Source of the DNA: JBBDWZ01 sp050732575
GTDB taxonomy: Bacteria; Gemmatimonadota; Gemmatimonadetes; Longimicrobiales; RSA9
DNA length: 10,763 nt
NCBI GenBank assembly: GCA_050732575.1
Contig: JBOHRF010000161.1
Location: 1-10,763 of the forward strand
Direction of reading: 5' to 3'
Part shown: positions 1-7,555 of the stretch, in pieces
Layout: every line of letters starts with the position of its first letter
Numbering within the stretch: position 1 is the stretch's first letter
Made by a program: the position numbers and the translations under genes
The notes under the pieces: generated by a model
What the model was told of the DNA's origin: nothing
Databases searched by the model: none
What the model saw: the letters and a program-made list of their open reading frames with translations, nothing else

Positions 1-41
1 GCACTCTCCTCCTCCTTCAAACGGCAGGAGGAGGAGAGTGC
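1..41. repeat. Perfect 16-bp inverted repeat (hairpin), possible terminator
   Basis: GCACTCTCCTCCTCCT (1-16) is exactly complementary to AGGAGGAGGAGAGTGC (26-41), with a 9-base loop (17-25). It lies about 50 bases past the stop codon of the leftward barrel-protein gene, so it could form at the 3' end of that transcript and act as a terminator or 3' stabiliser. Any U-tract for the leftward transcript would fall to the left of base 1 and cannot be seen. No T-run follows it on the + strand, so a rightward intrinsic terminator is not supported. The dyad is certain; its function is inferred. Confidence 0.8.
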
Positions 42-42
42 T

Positions 43-74
43 GAGGATTAGGATTAAGGGGAGGATTAGGATTA
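43..74. repeat. Short GGATTA hexamer repeat
   Basis: GAGGATTAGGATTA occurs at 43-56 and again at 61-74, giving four GGATTA units in two pairs separated by AGGG (57-60). It lies between the hairpin at the window edge and the end of the leftward gene. It looks like simple intergenic repeat DNA. No coding or regulatory role is evident. Confidence 0.7.
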
Positions 75-93
75 GTAAGAACAAATCAGTTGA

Positions 94-2331
94 CTAGAAG
101 GATAACAGTTTGCTGGCCTTGATCGTGACCACGCGCTCACTGACGCCGCCATCCAGTGCGCGCCGCTCGGTCAGCACCAGGAAGATGTCACTCAGGGGCG
201 CGTGGATGAAATTGAAGCGCAGGTTGCTCACCAGCTCGTTACTGGCCTCCAGGTATTGCACGAACGCGGATGCAAACAGGCGCGTCGAGGCCGAGTAGCG
301 AATGCGCCCACCGAATACATCGGCCGCCCGGTTCTCACCCACCAGCTGGACATCGTTGCGTTCCACGAAAGCTTCGGCCACGATGCGCGGATTGGGGCGG
401 TAGGCCAGGCGCGCGTTCACGGATGTGCGTTTACCATCGTAGAAATCACCGTGAGCCAGTCCAACACTGCCCGATAGGCGACGTGCGCCATTGGACTGGT
501 AGTCCGCACTGAAGGCGGCAAACTGGTAATCGCCGGCGGGCACGGTTGCGCCTGCAATCGGTGTGGGCTCGAAGAGCCGCTCGAAGCGATCCTCGTAGTT
601 GACCTCGAACAGGCCGCCATCGCGGAAGGTCGCAATCATGCCCGGCTTGACCCAGCGGGTTTCCAACACACCATCCAGGTTTTCAATGCCGGACACATCG
701 ACAAAGGGATTCAGTTCTGCGACCGTGGGCAGGCGAGGCTGCGGGTGCGCGCCCAATGTGCCGAAGAGCTGGCGGATGCCGGTACGGCGGATGAAGCCGA
801 CTTCCGGGTGGAAACCATCACCCACGTGTTTGGCAAACGCGGAGACGTCCAGCAGCGGGTCACGCCAGGCAATTTGAAGATAGCGCGCGCTCCGGTCGCC
901 CGTGGCGTTGGGCTCGTCGGTACCAGCCGCGTAGGCATTGACGATGAGGTAGCGCAGAATGCGCAGGTTGGCATCGAAGCCCAGGGCTCGGTTGTAAGCG
1001 CTGACTGCAGGGTCGCGTTCCGCCTGGCGATTGATGATCAGCACACCCACATCGGCGGCCGGCCCAAAATTCTGGCGCAGACGCAACACGGCGAAGTTCT
1101 CTGCAGGTGCGCCGGTCTGCGCGCGCGTCTGCATGTCCAGCAGACCGATCTCGGTAGCACCCGCGCGTCCCGAGACGCGCACACCACCCAGGATGGGGAT
1201 GGGCCGGCGGTCCTGGGAAAGCCCAATGCTCCTCGAGTAGAACAACTTGAAGTCGGTGGGGCCGGAACCGGTTCGATAGTTGCGCTCGGTCACATCGCCG
1301 AACGTGAAGGTGCCATCGTTCTCCAGGAAAAAGTCGCGCTTCTCCGGGAAGAACAACGAGAAGCGTGTCAGATTGACCTGTTCCTGATCGACTTCGACTT
1401 GCGAGAAATCGGTGAAGGCCGTGACATCGGCTGTAAGGCGCGAGCTGATGCCGTACTTGAGGTCGAAGCCGGCTTCCAGATGACCACCGGCATCACCCAG
1501 CTGGCGCGGTAGTGCGCCGCCCATGTTCGCGGCTTTGAGGTAAGGCTTGACTCCCAGGTTGCGTCCCTGCTGCAGTGCGCGCAATCCGGTGAGCGTGCCC
1601 GCGCGTGACATCTTGTGCACGCGGAATTGCCGCTGCAGCGGCGCCCAGTAGGAGTCTTCGTTCAGTCGGCGGATGCGGCGCAGGAAGTTGAGGCCCCAGG
1701 CCTGCTCGCCCGCGTCGGCGCGGAAGCGCAGCGTGCGCAGCGGAATCGCCATCTCGACCGACCAGCCATCCGCATGGATCAGCGTTTTCAGCTCGATGAC
1801 GCCTTCCCATGCGCGGTTCACTTCGCGGCTGTCATTGAAAGACTGGGCATCGAACAGGGCACCGGCCGGACTGACCCCGAACATGATCCCATTCTGTCGA
1901 TCCAAAAACGCATCGAACACTACGCCAAACAGGTCGGCATCGTGCGTCTCGAAGTCCTGCTCCAGGCCGGGCGAGTAGAGGCGCTGCGGCTCGGCATCGT
2001 ACAGATACGCGCCCACATACAGGGTGGCGCCGTCCAACAGCACGCGGGCCACCGTGCGCTCCTGGGCCGGATAGCCAGCGCGCGGCAGCCCAGTGATGAA
2101 GTCGGTGGCCGAATCAGCGCGCAACCAAACCGGCTCGTCCAATCGACCATCAATGCGGATTGCGTCGGTAATCTCGAGCGCACGCAACGTGGGACGGGGC
2201 GCCGCTTCGGGGTCGATCGGATACACTGTGGCAGAGCCGTTATCCGATCGCTTGACTTGCGCCCTGATGGCGGCGGGCAGGAAAGGGGCGAGTACGATGG
2301 GCAACAGGCCCGCCAGCGCGTGAATCTTCAT
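94..2331 (-). CDS. Secreted CBM9-like / DUF5916 family outer-membrane barrel protein
   Basis: The product is 745 aa when started at 2331, where a signal peptide begins directly (MKIHALAGLLPIVLAPFLPA, cleavage probably near AIRA-Q, residue 24-25). The frame stays open upstream with further ATGs at 2403 and 2481, but those would bury the signal peptide behind 24-50 residues. No start has a strong ribosome site, so the choice rests on the signal sequence. Residues about 50-230 resemble the carbohydrate-binding family 9-like domain (IRIDGRLDEPVW near 59-69, then DGATLYVGAYLYD near 100-112). Residues about 245-745 resemble the DUF5916 barrel region, with the characteristic FFPEKRDFFLEN at 327-338 and repeated alternating strands. 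The protein ends in Phe, as expected of an outer-membrane barrel inserted by the Bam machinery. These proteins are annotated as CBM9-like but their substrate is generally unknown. The gene runs opposite to the oxidase-porin-kinase genes and is probably regulated separately. Confidence 0.85.
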   Translation of the reverse strand: MKIHALAGLLPIVLAPFLPAAIRAQVKRSDNGSATVYPIDPEAAPRPTLRALEITDAIRIDGRLDEPVWLRADSATDFITGLPRAGYPAQERTVARVLLDGATLYVGAYLYDAEPQRLYSPGLEQDFETHDADLFGVVFDAFLDRQNGIMFGVSPAGALFDAQSFNDSREVNRAWEGVIELKTLIHADGWSVEMAIPLRTLRFRADAGEQAWGLNFLRRIRRLNEDSYWAPLQRQFRVHKMSRAGTLTGLRALQQGRNLGVKPYLKAANMGGALPRQLGDAGGHLEAGFDLKYGISSRLTADVTAFTDFSQVEVDQEQVNLTRFSLFFPEKRDFFLENDGTFTFGDVTERNYRTGSGPTDFKLFYSRSIGLSQDRRPIPILGGVRVSGRAGATEIGLLDMQTRAQTGAPAENFAVLRLRQNFGPAADVGVLIINRQAERDPAVSAYNRALGFDANLRILRYLIVNAYAAGTDEPNATGDRSARYLQIAWRDPLLDVSAFAKHVGDGFHPEVGFIRRTGIRQLFGTLGAHPQPRLPTVAELNPFVDVSGIENLDGVLETRWVKPGMIATFRDGGLFEVNYEDRFERLFEPTPIAGATVPAGDYQFAAFSADYQSNGARRLSGSVGLAHGDFYDGKRTSVNARLAYRPNPRIVAEAFVERNDVQLVGENRAADVFGGRIRYSASTRLFASAFVQYLEASNELVSNLRFNFIHAPLSDIFLVLTERRALDGGVSERVVTIKASKLLSF

Positions 2332-2509
2332 TCGTAGACCGTAGTCGTTGATGTGAGCTGCGCGCAGAGCAAGCACCGGAAGCATGCGCTGAACGGCTCG
2401 CATCGTCAAATTCAGTACTCTCTGCTCGCTTTCCAATGCGTGATTTGGCGGCCCCACCGGACAGGCTGCTCCATGAACCAATCTTGTTTTCTGCGCGAGA
2501 ATTCCGTTC

Positions 2510-2850
2510 TTACTCGAGGCTCTGCTTCAAGGCGTAGACTTCCAACCACGGTGCTGGCCCTGGCCAGACGCGCAGCCATCGCTTCACCAGGCGTTCTTCC
2601 CAGACTGCCCATCTGCGCGTCCAGCGGTCCGCCAGTGGCACCGCGACTTCCATGTGCAGATGATGCACGCTGAACCCGCCCGCTCAGCAGCTGCGTCAGC
2701 GCAGCGGGTGTGAATCCCTGCCGATACGGGAAACCGAGCAGATGGTTGTGCGCCAGGACCATCGGCCCACCAGGCTTCCCGCGCAGCGCGCCGGGAAATC
2801 GTTCTCGATTCTGCCGTCCTGGACCGGTATACAGGGCAATACGAGCCGGC
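2510..2850 (-). pseudogene. Decayed C-terminal fragment of a methyltransferase-like gene (frameshifted)
   Basis: No intact ORF covers this interval, but two adjoining minus-strand frames read like one protein. The upstream frame (about 2850 to 2679) gives RFPGALRGKPGG, then MVLAHNHLLGFPYRQGF and AALTQLL. The reading then needs a shift in a G-rich run at about 2675-2681. The next frame (2677 to 2510) gives GFSVHHLHMEVAVPLADRW and ends in APWLEVYALKQSLE and a TAA stop. The order PGG, hydrophobic strand, [RK]xx[FY]T, xLxxLLxxxGF is the usual layout of the C-terminal half of class I SAM-dependent methyltransferases. The SAM-binding N-terminal half is not visible; the oxidase gene's upstream region lies where it would have been. 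The methyltransferase identity is inference from motif order only, and the right boundary is approximate. Another explanation is chance open frames in GC-rich DNA, or an assembly indel in a G-run. Confidence 0.42.
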
Positions 2851-2923
2851 GCCGGGCAGCACGATGACCATCACTCGGCGCGCGCTTTGCCGGTAGCTGC
2901 GCGGCAGCCGACCCGGAAATAGA

Positions 2924-2935
2924 TTGACTGGTCAA
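2924..2935. promoter_or_regulatory. Short palindrome TTGACTGGTCAA upstream of the oxidase gene
   Basis: TTGAC and GTCAA form a perfect dyad with a 2-base centre, 25 bases before the ATG at 2961. The TTGACT half could serve as a -35 hexamer, but no convincing -10 lies 16-18 bases downstream, where the sequence is TGCTGG. The position would suit an operator for a dimeric regulator of the oxidase-led gene run. No regulator gene lies beside it, and a 5-bp half-site can occur by chance. Confidence 0.3.
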
Positions 2936-2960
2936 ATCGAACATTCTGCTGGATTCCCCG

Positions 2961-4112
2961 ATGTACGATGTGTTCGTGGCCGGACTCGGCGTAATGGGAG
3001 GCGCGATTGCGCGAGCATTTGCGCGGGCCGGCCGCCGCGTGCTGGGTTGTGACGCGCGTCAGCCGCCGCACGAGTTCGGTTCCTCTCATGGCGAATCGCG
3101 CATCATTCGCGCGGCCTATTTCGAGGACCCGGTATATGCGCCCCTGGCGCAGCGTGCGTTCGAGTTGTGGCGTGAGCTGGAGAGCGAATCGGGCCGTTCG
3201 CTGCTGCGCGTCACGGGCGGCCTGAACATGGGTCCGCGAGCGGGCGTGCTGGTCGAGGGCGCCCTGGCCAGCGCCCGGGCACACGGCATCAAACACGAGT
3301 TGCTGGACGGCAATGAGGTGGTGCGGCGCTATCCGGGATACCGAGTGCGGGCGACCGATGCTGCGGTGTTCGAGCCGACCGCGGGCATACTCGATCCGGA
3401 ACAATGCGTGGCGGCACAACTCGAGTCGGCACGTTCGGCGGGCGCGGATCTGCGCTTGGGAGATCCCTTCATCGGTTGGCAACGTGCGCAGCAGGGTTTC
3501 GAGATAGAGACGTCGAGCGGCCGGCACCAGGCCAGGATGCTGGTGCTCACGGTTGGTGCCTGGCTTTCTCAATTCCGGCCTGAGCTGCCGCTCAAGGTCA
3601 CGCGCCAGCCGGTATTCTGGTTCGAGCCAACGAATCCCGTGCTGTACTCACCCGATCGACTTCCGCACTTCCTCATCGAGTTCGAGCCGGGCCGCATCTT
3701 TTACGGATTCCCCGATCTGGGCCGCGGTCTCAAATGCGCCATCCATCATGAAGGTGTGGCTACCTCACCTGATCTGGTTGCTCGCTCGCTCGCGCCCACG
3801 GAACTTGCCGTGGTGCGCTCCCTGGTTGCGCAGTTTCTGCCCGGCGCGCTGGGGCCGCTGCGCACATTCGGGATCTGCCTATACACAAACTTGCCGGACG
3901 GCCATTTCCTATTGGACCGCGATCCACAGAATTCCGATCTCTGGCTGGTCAGCGCATGTTCGGGTCACGGTTTCAAGTTTGCGCCTCCACTGGCGGAGCT
4001 GCTCCTGGCAGCGCAGTCGGGGAGCGCAATACCCGAGTGTTTCTCGCTGCAGCGCCTGGCGCGATTCACGCCCTGGTTAACGAAGCCGCCCTTCATCGAA
4101 TTGACATCCTGA
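2961..4112 (+). CDS. Sarcosine / N-methyl amino acid oxidase-like FAD enzyme (MSOX/SolA family)
   Basis: The 383-aa product has the length of monomeric sarcosine oxidase (MSOX) and N-methyltryptophan oxidase. These flavoenzymes oxidise secondary amines, giving the demethylated amine, formaldehyde and H2O2. The N-terminus has a dinucleotide-binding GLGVMGG (8-14). Key residues of MSOX can be matched by alignment by eye: SHGESRIIR at 42-50 supplies His43, Arg47 and Arg50 (MSOX His45, Arg49, Arg52); GLKCAIHH at 256-263 supplies Lys258 (the O2-activating Lys265) and His262 (His269); Cys306 in ICLYT is the covalent flavin attachment Cys (Cys315); and GHGFKF at 335-340 supplies Lys339 (Lys348). The Cys-to-Lys spacing of 33 is the same as in MSOX. 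There is no signal peptide, so it should be cytoplasmic. The substrate cannot be told apart within the family. The ribosome site is weak (a GGA about 8 bases upstream). It is the first of five rightward genes, 76 bp before the next, with no visible terminator between. Confidence 0.88.
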   Translation: MYDVFVAGLGVMGGAIARAFARAGRRVLGCDARQPPHEFGSSHGESRIIRAAYFEDPVYAPLAQRAFELWRELESESGRSLLRVTGGLNMGPRAGVLVEGALASARAHGIKHELLDGNEVVRRYPGYRVRATDAAVFEPTAGILDPEQCVAAQLESARSAGADLRLGDPFIGWQRAQQGFEIETSSGRHQARMLVLTVGAWLSQFRPELPLKVTRQPVFWFEPTNPVLYSPDRLPHFLIEFEPGRIFYGFPDLGRGLKCAIHHEGVATSPDLVARSLAPTELAVVRSLVAQFLPGALGPLRTFGICLYTNLPDGHFLLDRDPQNSDLWLVSACSGHGFKFAPPLAELLLAAQSGSAIPECFSLQRLARFTPWLTKPPFIELTS

Positions 4113-4188
4113 CGCAGGGTTGCGAGTTGCCGTTGCGTCCAGCGCGGCCCGCTCCCATCCTGATTGTATCCCGAAGCAAAGGCGTCCC

Positions 4189-4773
4189 ATGGCTCAACTC
4201 GATCGCCGCAGCTTTGTCGGTACGTTGGCCGTACTGCCCGCTGGTTACGCGTTGGCTGTGCCCGAGACCGCGGCCCACCTCGGCACGTTGTTCGTTGCGC
4301 CCTCGGATCGCGAATTGTTGCAAGGCCTTTCCAGCGCCATCCTGCCGGACGAGTTGGGCGCACGGGGCGCGCATGAATTTGCCGAACGCTTCGAGCGCTG
4401 GGTCTCGAATTTCCGGCCCGGCGCCGAGTTGAATCACGGTTATGGCACCGGTGAATTGCGGAACTCGCCTGCGGATCCGTGGCCGCGCTGGCGCACACAA
4501 CTGCAGAGCCTGGAGGCCGACGCGCAAAAGACGCAGGCGAGCAGCTTCACAACCCTGAGCGTAGAGCGCCGGCGCGCACTGGTATCCGCGCAACTGGAAG
4601 CCGCGCGTGTCGATCGGCTCCCGGCTCCGCTGTCCGCCCCTCACGTGGCACTGGCCCTGCTCTCCTGGTTCTACAACACCACAGAAGCGACGGATCTCTG
4701 TTATCGCGCGGCTATCGGCAAAGAAACCTGCCGTCCTCTGCCGGAAACACCGAGCAAGCCGAGGTCGCTATGA
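4189..4773 (+). CDS. Gluconate 2-dehydrogenase subunit 3 family protein, Tat signal (small subunit of GMC dehydrogenase)
   Basis: This 194-aa protein starts at an ATG preceded by AAAGGCG, a reasonable ribosome site. The frame is open further upstream, but this start puts a twin-arginine signal at the N-terminus: DRRSFVG (5-11), then a hydrophobic stretch to ALA (21-23). The C-terminus carries the family pattern LLSWFYNTTEATDLCYRAAI (158-176 region) followed by GKETCRPL. Cys171 and Cys181 are the only cysteines and might form a disulfide. In the known three-subunit FAD dehydrogenases, this subunit is a Tat-targeted partner that carries the signal-less catalytic subunit across the inner membrane and is needed for its maturation. 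Its stop overlaps the start of the GMC gene by ATGA, matching a 1:1 partnership. Residues 25-155 are poorly conserved to my eye, so the family call rests on the Tat signal, the C-terminal motif and the neighbour. Confidence 0.85.
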   Translation: MAQLDRRSFVGTLAVLPAGYALAVPETAAHLGTLFVAPSDRELLQGLSSAILPDELGARGAHEFAERFERWVSNFRPGAELNHGYGTGELRNSPADPWPRWRTQLQSLEADAQKTQASSFTTLSVERRRALVSAQLEAARVDRLPAPLSAPHVALALLSWFYNTTEATDLCYRAAIGKETCRPLPETPSKPRSL

Positions 4774-6389
4774 CCGCGTCGCGCGTAACGCGTCCCGCGT
4801 CGCTCATCGAAACCGACATCCTCATCATCGGCTCGGGCATCACGGCGGCTCTGATCGCGGAGAAGCTGGGTGAAGAGCGGGACGCGCGCATCACGGTGGT
4901 CGAAGCCGGCGATGAGAGCACGCCGCTGGCCGAGCGCGCAGAACGCCGGCAGCGGTTCCTGGACTACGGCGAGAATCCGTGGCCCAACGATCACATCGAT
5001 GGCACTGAGGTGGCCGGCATCCAATCGCGCTCCATGTGCGTGGGCGGCCTGGCCATGCACTGGGGTGGCGTGACCCCGCGCTTCAGCCCGGAAGACTTCA
5101 AAGTGAAGAGCCTGTATGGGGTGGGCGACGACTGGCCCATCACGTACCAGGATCTGGATCCGTATTACCAGGAAGCGGAGGTGCGCATGGGTGTAGCGGG
5201 CGAGCAGGGACCCGCGCAGCTCGATCCGCGCGGCGCACCGTTCCCGCTGCCGGCCTTGCCGCTTTCCTACAATCTGGACTTGTTGAAGCGCTGGGTTAAC
5301 ACGGCCGATATCGCGATGTGGAGTCAACCATCGGCCAAGAACTCGATTGCGTACAAGGGTCGGCCGCAATGTTGCCGCAGCGATACCTGCTCCCCCATTT
5401 GCCCGATCGGCGCCAAATATTCGCCCGACTTCACGTGGACCGCACTGCGTGAGACGAAGCGGGTCGAGCTGATCACGCGTACCATGATGCGCCGGCTGGT
5501 ACATGAGCCGAATGGCGATCGCATCGTGGCTGCCATCGGCGCGTCGCGCGACCGGCCGGATGTGCCCATCGAGTTCCGTGCCCGCACGTTCGTGATTGCG
5601 GGCGGTTATGTGTGGAGCCCGCACTTGCTCTTGCTCTCTACATCAGCACGCTTTCCGAACGGGATTGCCAACCGTTCCGGACTGGTCGGCAAATATCTTT
5701 GTGGCCATCGCAACGTGAACGGCTTCGTGCAGCTGTCCATTGCCATGTATCCGGGTGTAAGCGTGCATCACAGCCTGGTATCCAAGCAATTCATGCGGCA
5801 ACCGGCGGGCCGCTACATCCGGCACGATCTGCGGGTCTGGGAATCAGCCAATGGTGCGCAGCCGCGCTTGCGCGATGATGCGGGCCGGCTGCTGCTGGGC
5901 AACGCACTGCTCGAGGATTGGCGGGCGCGCACGCAGCAGGGTACGGCTCGCGTGCGCGCGTATTATGATGTATTGCCCGCGCGTAACAGCGAATTGACAC
6001 TCGATAACACACGTCGTAATGCTTGGGGTGATCCGCTGCCCCGGCTCGCGTTTCGCGATAGCGATGCCGCGCGTGAGCTGCGCGCCCCGACCGAAGAGTC
6101 CATCCGCGCACTTTTCACGCGTATGGCACGGGCCGGCAACGGTCAGCTGCTCTCCGCTCGCCCGGACGATTTCCAGGACCATCCCGCCGGAGGTTGCCGC
6201 ATGGGCACCGACCCGGCCACCAGTGTGGTCGATGGTTGGGGCCGCGCGCACGACCATGAGAACCTGTTCGTGGTGGGTGCGCCCACCTGTGTAACAGCCA
6301 GTTGTGCCAATGGCACGCTCACCTTCACTGCTCTGGGACTGCGCTCGGCCAGTCAGATTGGTGCCGCCTTTCCGCGCCGCAGCGGATGA
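4770..6389 (+). CDS. GMC-family FAD dehydrogenase with 3Fe-4S type Cys motif (catalytic subunit)
   Basis: The 539-aa product has the FAD-binding ILIIGSGITAALIAEKL (18-33 region) and an acidic strand end VVEAGDES (43-50). It then has the GMC flavin loop CVGGLAMHWGG (90-100). The C-terminal GMC domain has HPAGGCRMG (471-479) with the expected catalytic His471, and SCANGTLT (511-518) with Asn514 at the second active-site position. Cysteines 201, 202, 207 and 211 have the CC-x4-C-x3-C spacing that binds the 3Fe-4S cluster in the FAD glucose dehydrogenase of Burkholderia cepacia, and are followed by PIGAKY as in that group. Together with the subunit-3 gene just upstream, this points to a periplasmic dehydrogenase of a sugar or alcohol, passing electrons through the cluster to a cytochrome. 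It has no signal peptide, consistent with piggy-back Tat export. The start at 4770 overlaps the previous stop and has GAGG upstream; an in-frame upstream extension was rejected. Substrate unknown. No cytochrome c subunit lies in the window. Confidence 0.9.
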   Translation: MTASRVTRPASLIETDILIIGSGITAALIAEKLGEERDARITVVEAGDESTPLAERAERRQRFLDYGENPWPNDHIDGTEVAGIQSRSMCVGGLAMHWGGVTPRFSPEDFKVKSLYGVGDDWPITYQDLDPYYQEAEVRMGVAGEQGPAQLDPRGAPFPLPALPLSYNLDLLKRWVNTADIAMWSQPSAKNSIAYKGRPQCCRSDTCSPICPIGAKYSPDFTWTALRETKRVELITRTMMRRLVHEPNGDRIVAAIGASRDRPDVPIEFRARTFVIAGGYVWSPHLLLLSTSARFPNGIANRSGLVGKYLCGHRNVNGFVQLSIAMYPGVSVHHSLVSKQFMRQPAGRYIRHDLRVWESANGAQPRLRDDAGRLLLGNALLEDWRARTQQGTARVRAYYDVLPARNSELTLDNTRRNAWGDPLPRLAFRDSDAARELRAPTEESIRALFTRMARAGNGQLLSARPDDFQDHPAGGCRMGTDPATSVVDGWGRAHDHENLFVVGAPTCVTASCANGTLTFTALGLRSASQIGAAFPRRSG

Positions 6390-7555
6390 AGTACGGAGTA
6401 GGGCTGTGGTTCAGTCTGGCGCTGTTGAGCCCCATCAGCGCAGCGTCCGGTCAGTCCTTGCCGACCTATCCGGCCGTGCGGCCCAGTGGCCGCTTACAGT
6501 TCGATGGTGCAAGATACTTCCCGGATATCAAACACCTGGTCAGTGGCACGGAACTCCGCCGCTTGCGCCTGGCGGTGGGCGGTGATCTCTCCCAACGCCT
6601 GCATTTTCTGATCGAGATCGATTTTGCGGACAATGAGGTGCTGGTGCGCGATGCCTGGCTGACTTACGATCTGAATCCACATCTGCGCTTGCAGGCCGGA
6701 CATTTCAAGGAACCACTCTCGCTGGACCAGCTTACGTCTTCGCTTGATATCAGCTTCATGGAGCGCTCCCTCATCGACGGCGTTGTGCCCGGTCGTAACC
6801 TCGGCATTGCCGTGCGCGGCAACTACCGTGGCGTTACCGGTATGCTGGGCGGCTTTGGCCAGAATGCGGGCAGCATCGGTGAGCCGGACTTCGACAATAG
6901 TGAAGCCATAGGCATGAGCATGCGCCTTACCGCCGCCCCGGTTCAGCGCGAGCGGCGCCTGATCCACCTGGGCGCAGCCGCCCGCTGGCGCACGCCCGAC
7001 GCGCAGGCCGATGACGACCGCAACACAAGTTTTGATGCGCCTGACGAGACCAACGTCGATCGCACGGTGTTTTACGACACGGGCAACATTTCCCAGACCG
7101 ACTGGTATGGCCAGTTCGGAGTGGAAGGCGCGTTGATCTACGGACCCTTGTTCCTGCAGGCTGAGGGCATGGCCACGCAGGTCAGCCGCGACACCGTCAC
7201 TGACCCATCTTTCGGGGGCGGCTATGTGTTCTTGAGCGTGATCCCCACCGGTGAAGCGCGTATTTACGATGCGCGCAATGGCGTGATCGGCTCGATCACG
7301 GCGCCCCGCCATAAATGGGGAGCACTGGAGCTACTGGTGCGCTGGAGTACCATCGATCTCAACGAGGGTGTGATCACGGGCGGCGCCGGTCACAACTGGA
7401 CCCTGGCCGCCAACTGGTACCCGCAGCGCAATCTCAAGATGATGGTCAACTACGTGATCACCGACCATGACGTGTTCGCGACCGGTGATGGTCAGTACGC
7501 GGCGCCGGACAATTTCCGCGTGCTGCAAGCGCGCCTTCAGTATTTCTTTCGATGA
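6386..7555 (+). CDS. OprO/OprP-type porin (phosphate-selective porin family)
   Basis: The 389-aa product begins with a Sec signal peptide (MKYGVGLWFSLALLSPISAA, cleavage near residue 20-22). It reads on as a 16-strand-porin-like protein. Family landmarks are RLRLAVGGDL with FLIEIDFAD (residues about 60-83), then VRDAWLTYDLNPHLRLQAGHFKEPLSLDQLTSS (about 86-118). Next is the FMERSL / GRNLGIAVRG segment (about 122-142), and a C-terminus of alternating residues ending LQYFFR. The family includes the phosphate- and pyrophosphate-selective porins of Pseudomonas, but most relatives are uncharacterised, and anion or phosphate selectivity should not be assumed. The final residue is Arg rather than the usual Phe, with aromatics just before it. 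The start overlaps the dehydrogenase stop (ATGA), so the porin is probably made in step with the periplasmic enzyme and may admit its substrate. Confidence 0.85.
   Translation: MKYGVGLWFSLALLSPISAASGQSLPTYPAVRPSGRLQFDGARYFPDIKHLVSGTELRRLRLAVGGDLSQRLHFLIEIDFADNEVLVRDAWLTYDLNPHLRLQAGHFKEPLSLDQLTSSLDISFMERSLIDGVVPGRNLGIAVRGNYRGVTGMLGGFGQNAGSIGEPDFDNSEAIGMSMRLTAAPVQRERRLIHLGAAARWRTPDAQADDDRNTSFDAPDETNVDRTVFYDTGNISQTDWYGQFGVEGALIYGPLFLQAEGMATQVSRDTVTDPSFGGGYVFLSVIPTGEARIYDARNGVIGSITAPRHKWGALELLVRWSTIDLNEGVITGGAGHNWTLAANWYPQRNLKMMVNYVITDHDVFATGDGQYAAPDNFRVLQARLQYFFR

Noticed and set aside
745..1512. Long + strand open frame (255 aa) inside the barrel-protein gene
   Set aside because: It lies antisense to a well-supported coding region with clear family motifs. 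Its translation shows no domain, and GC-rich genes often leave the opposite strand open.
2332..2481. N-terminal extension of the barrel protein to 2403 or 2481
   Set aside because: The extension would put 24-50 residues before a clear signal peptide, and neither upstream ATG has a better ribosome site.
2871..3572. Minus-strand open frame of 233 aa opposite the oxidase 5' half
   Set aside because: It overlaps residues of the oxidase that match known catalytic positions, and its own translation has no coherent fold signals.
4479..4769. Upstream in-frame extension of the GMC dehydrogenase
   Set aside because: It overlaps the small-subunit gene in another frame and adds Arg/Ser-rich sequence before the FAD-binding motif, whereas the ATGA start at 4770 is normal for the family.
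4701..5624. Minus-strand open frame of 307 aa opposite the GMC gene
   Set aside because: It is fully antisense to the dehydrogenase and low in recognisable motifs, with an Arg/Ala/His-rich composition typical of shadow frames.
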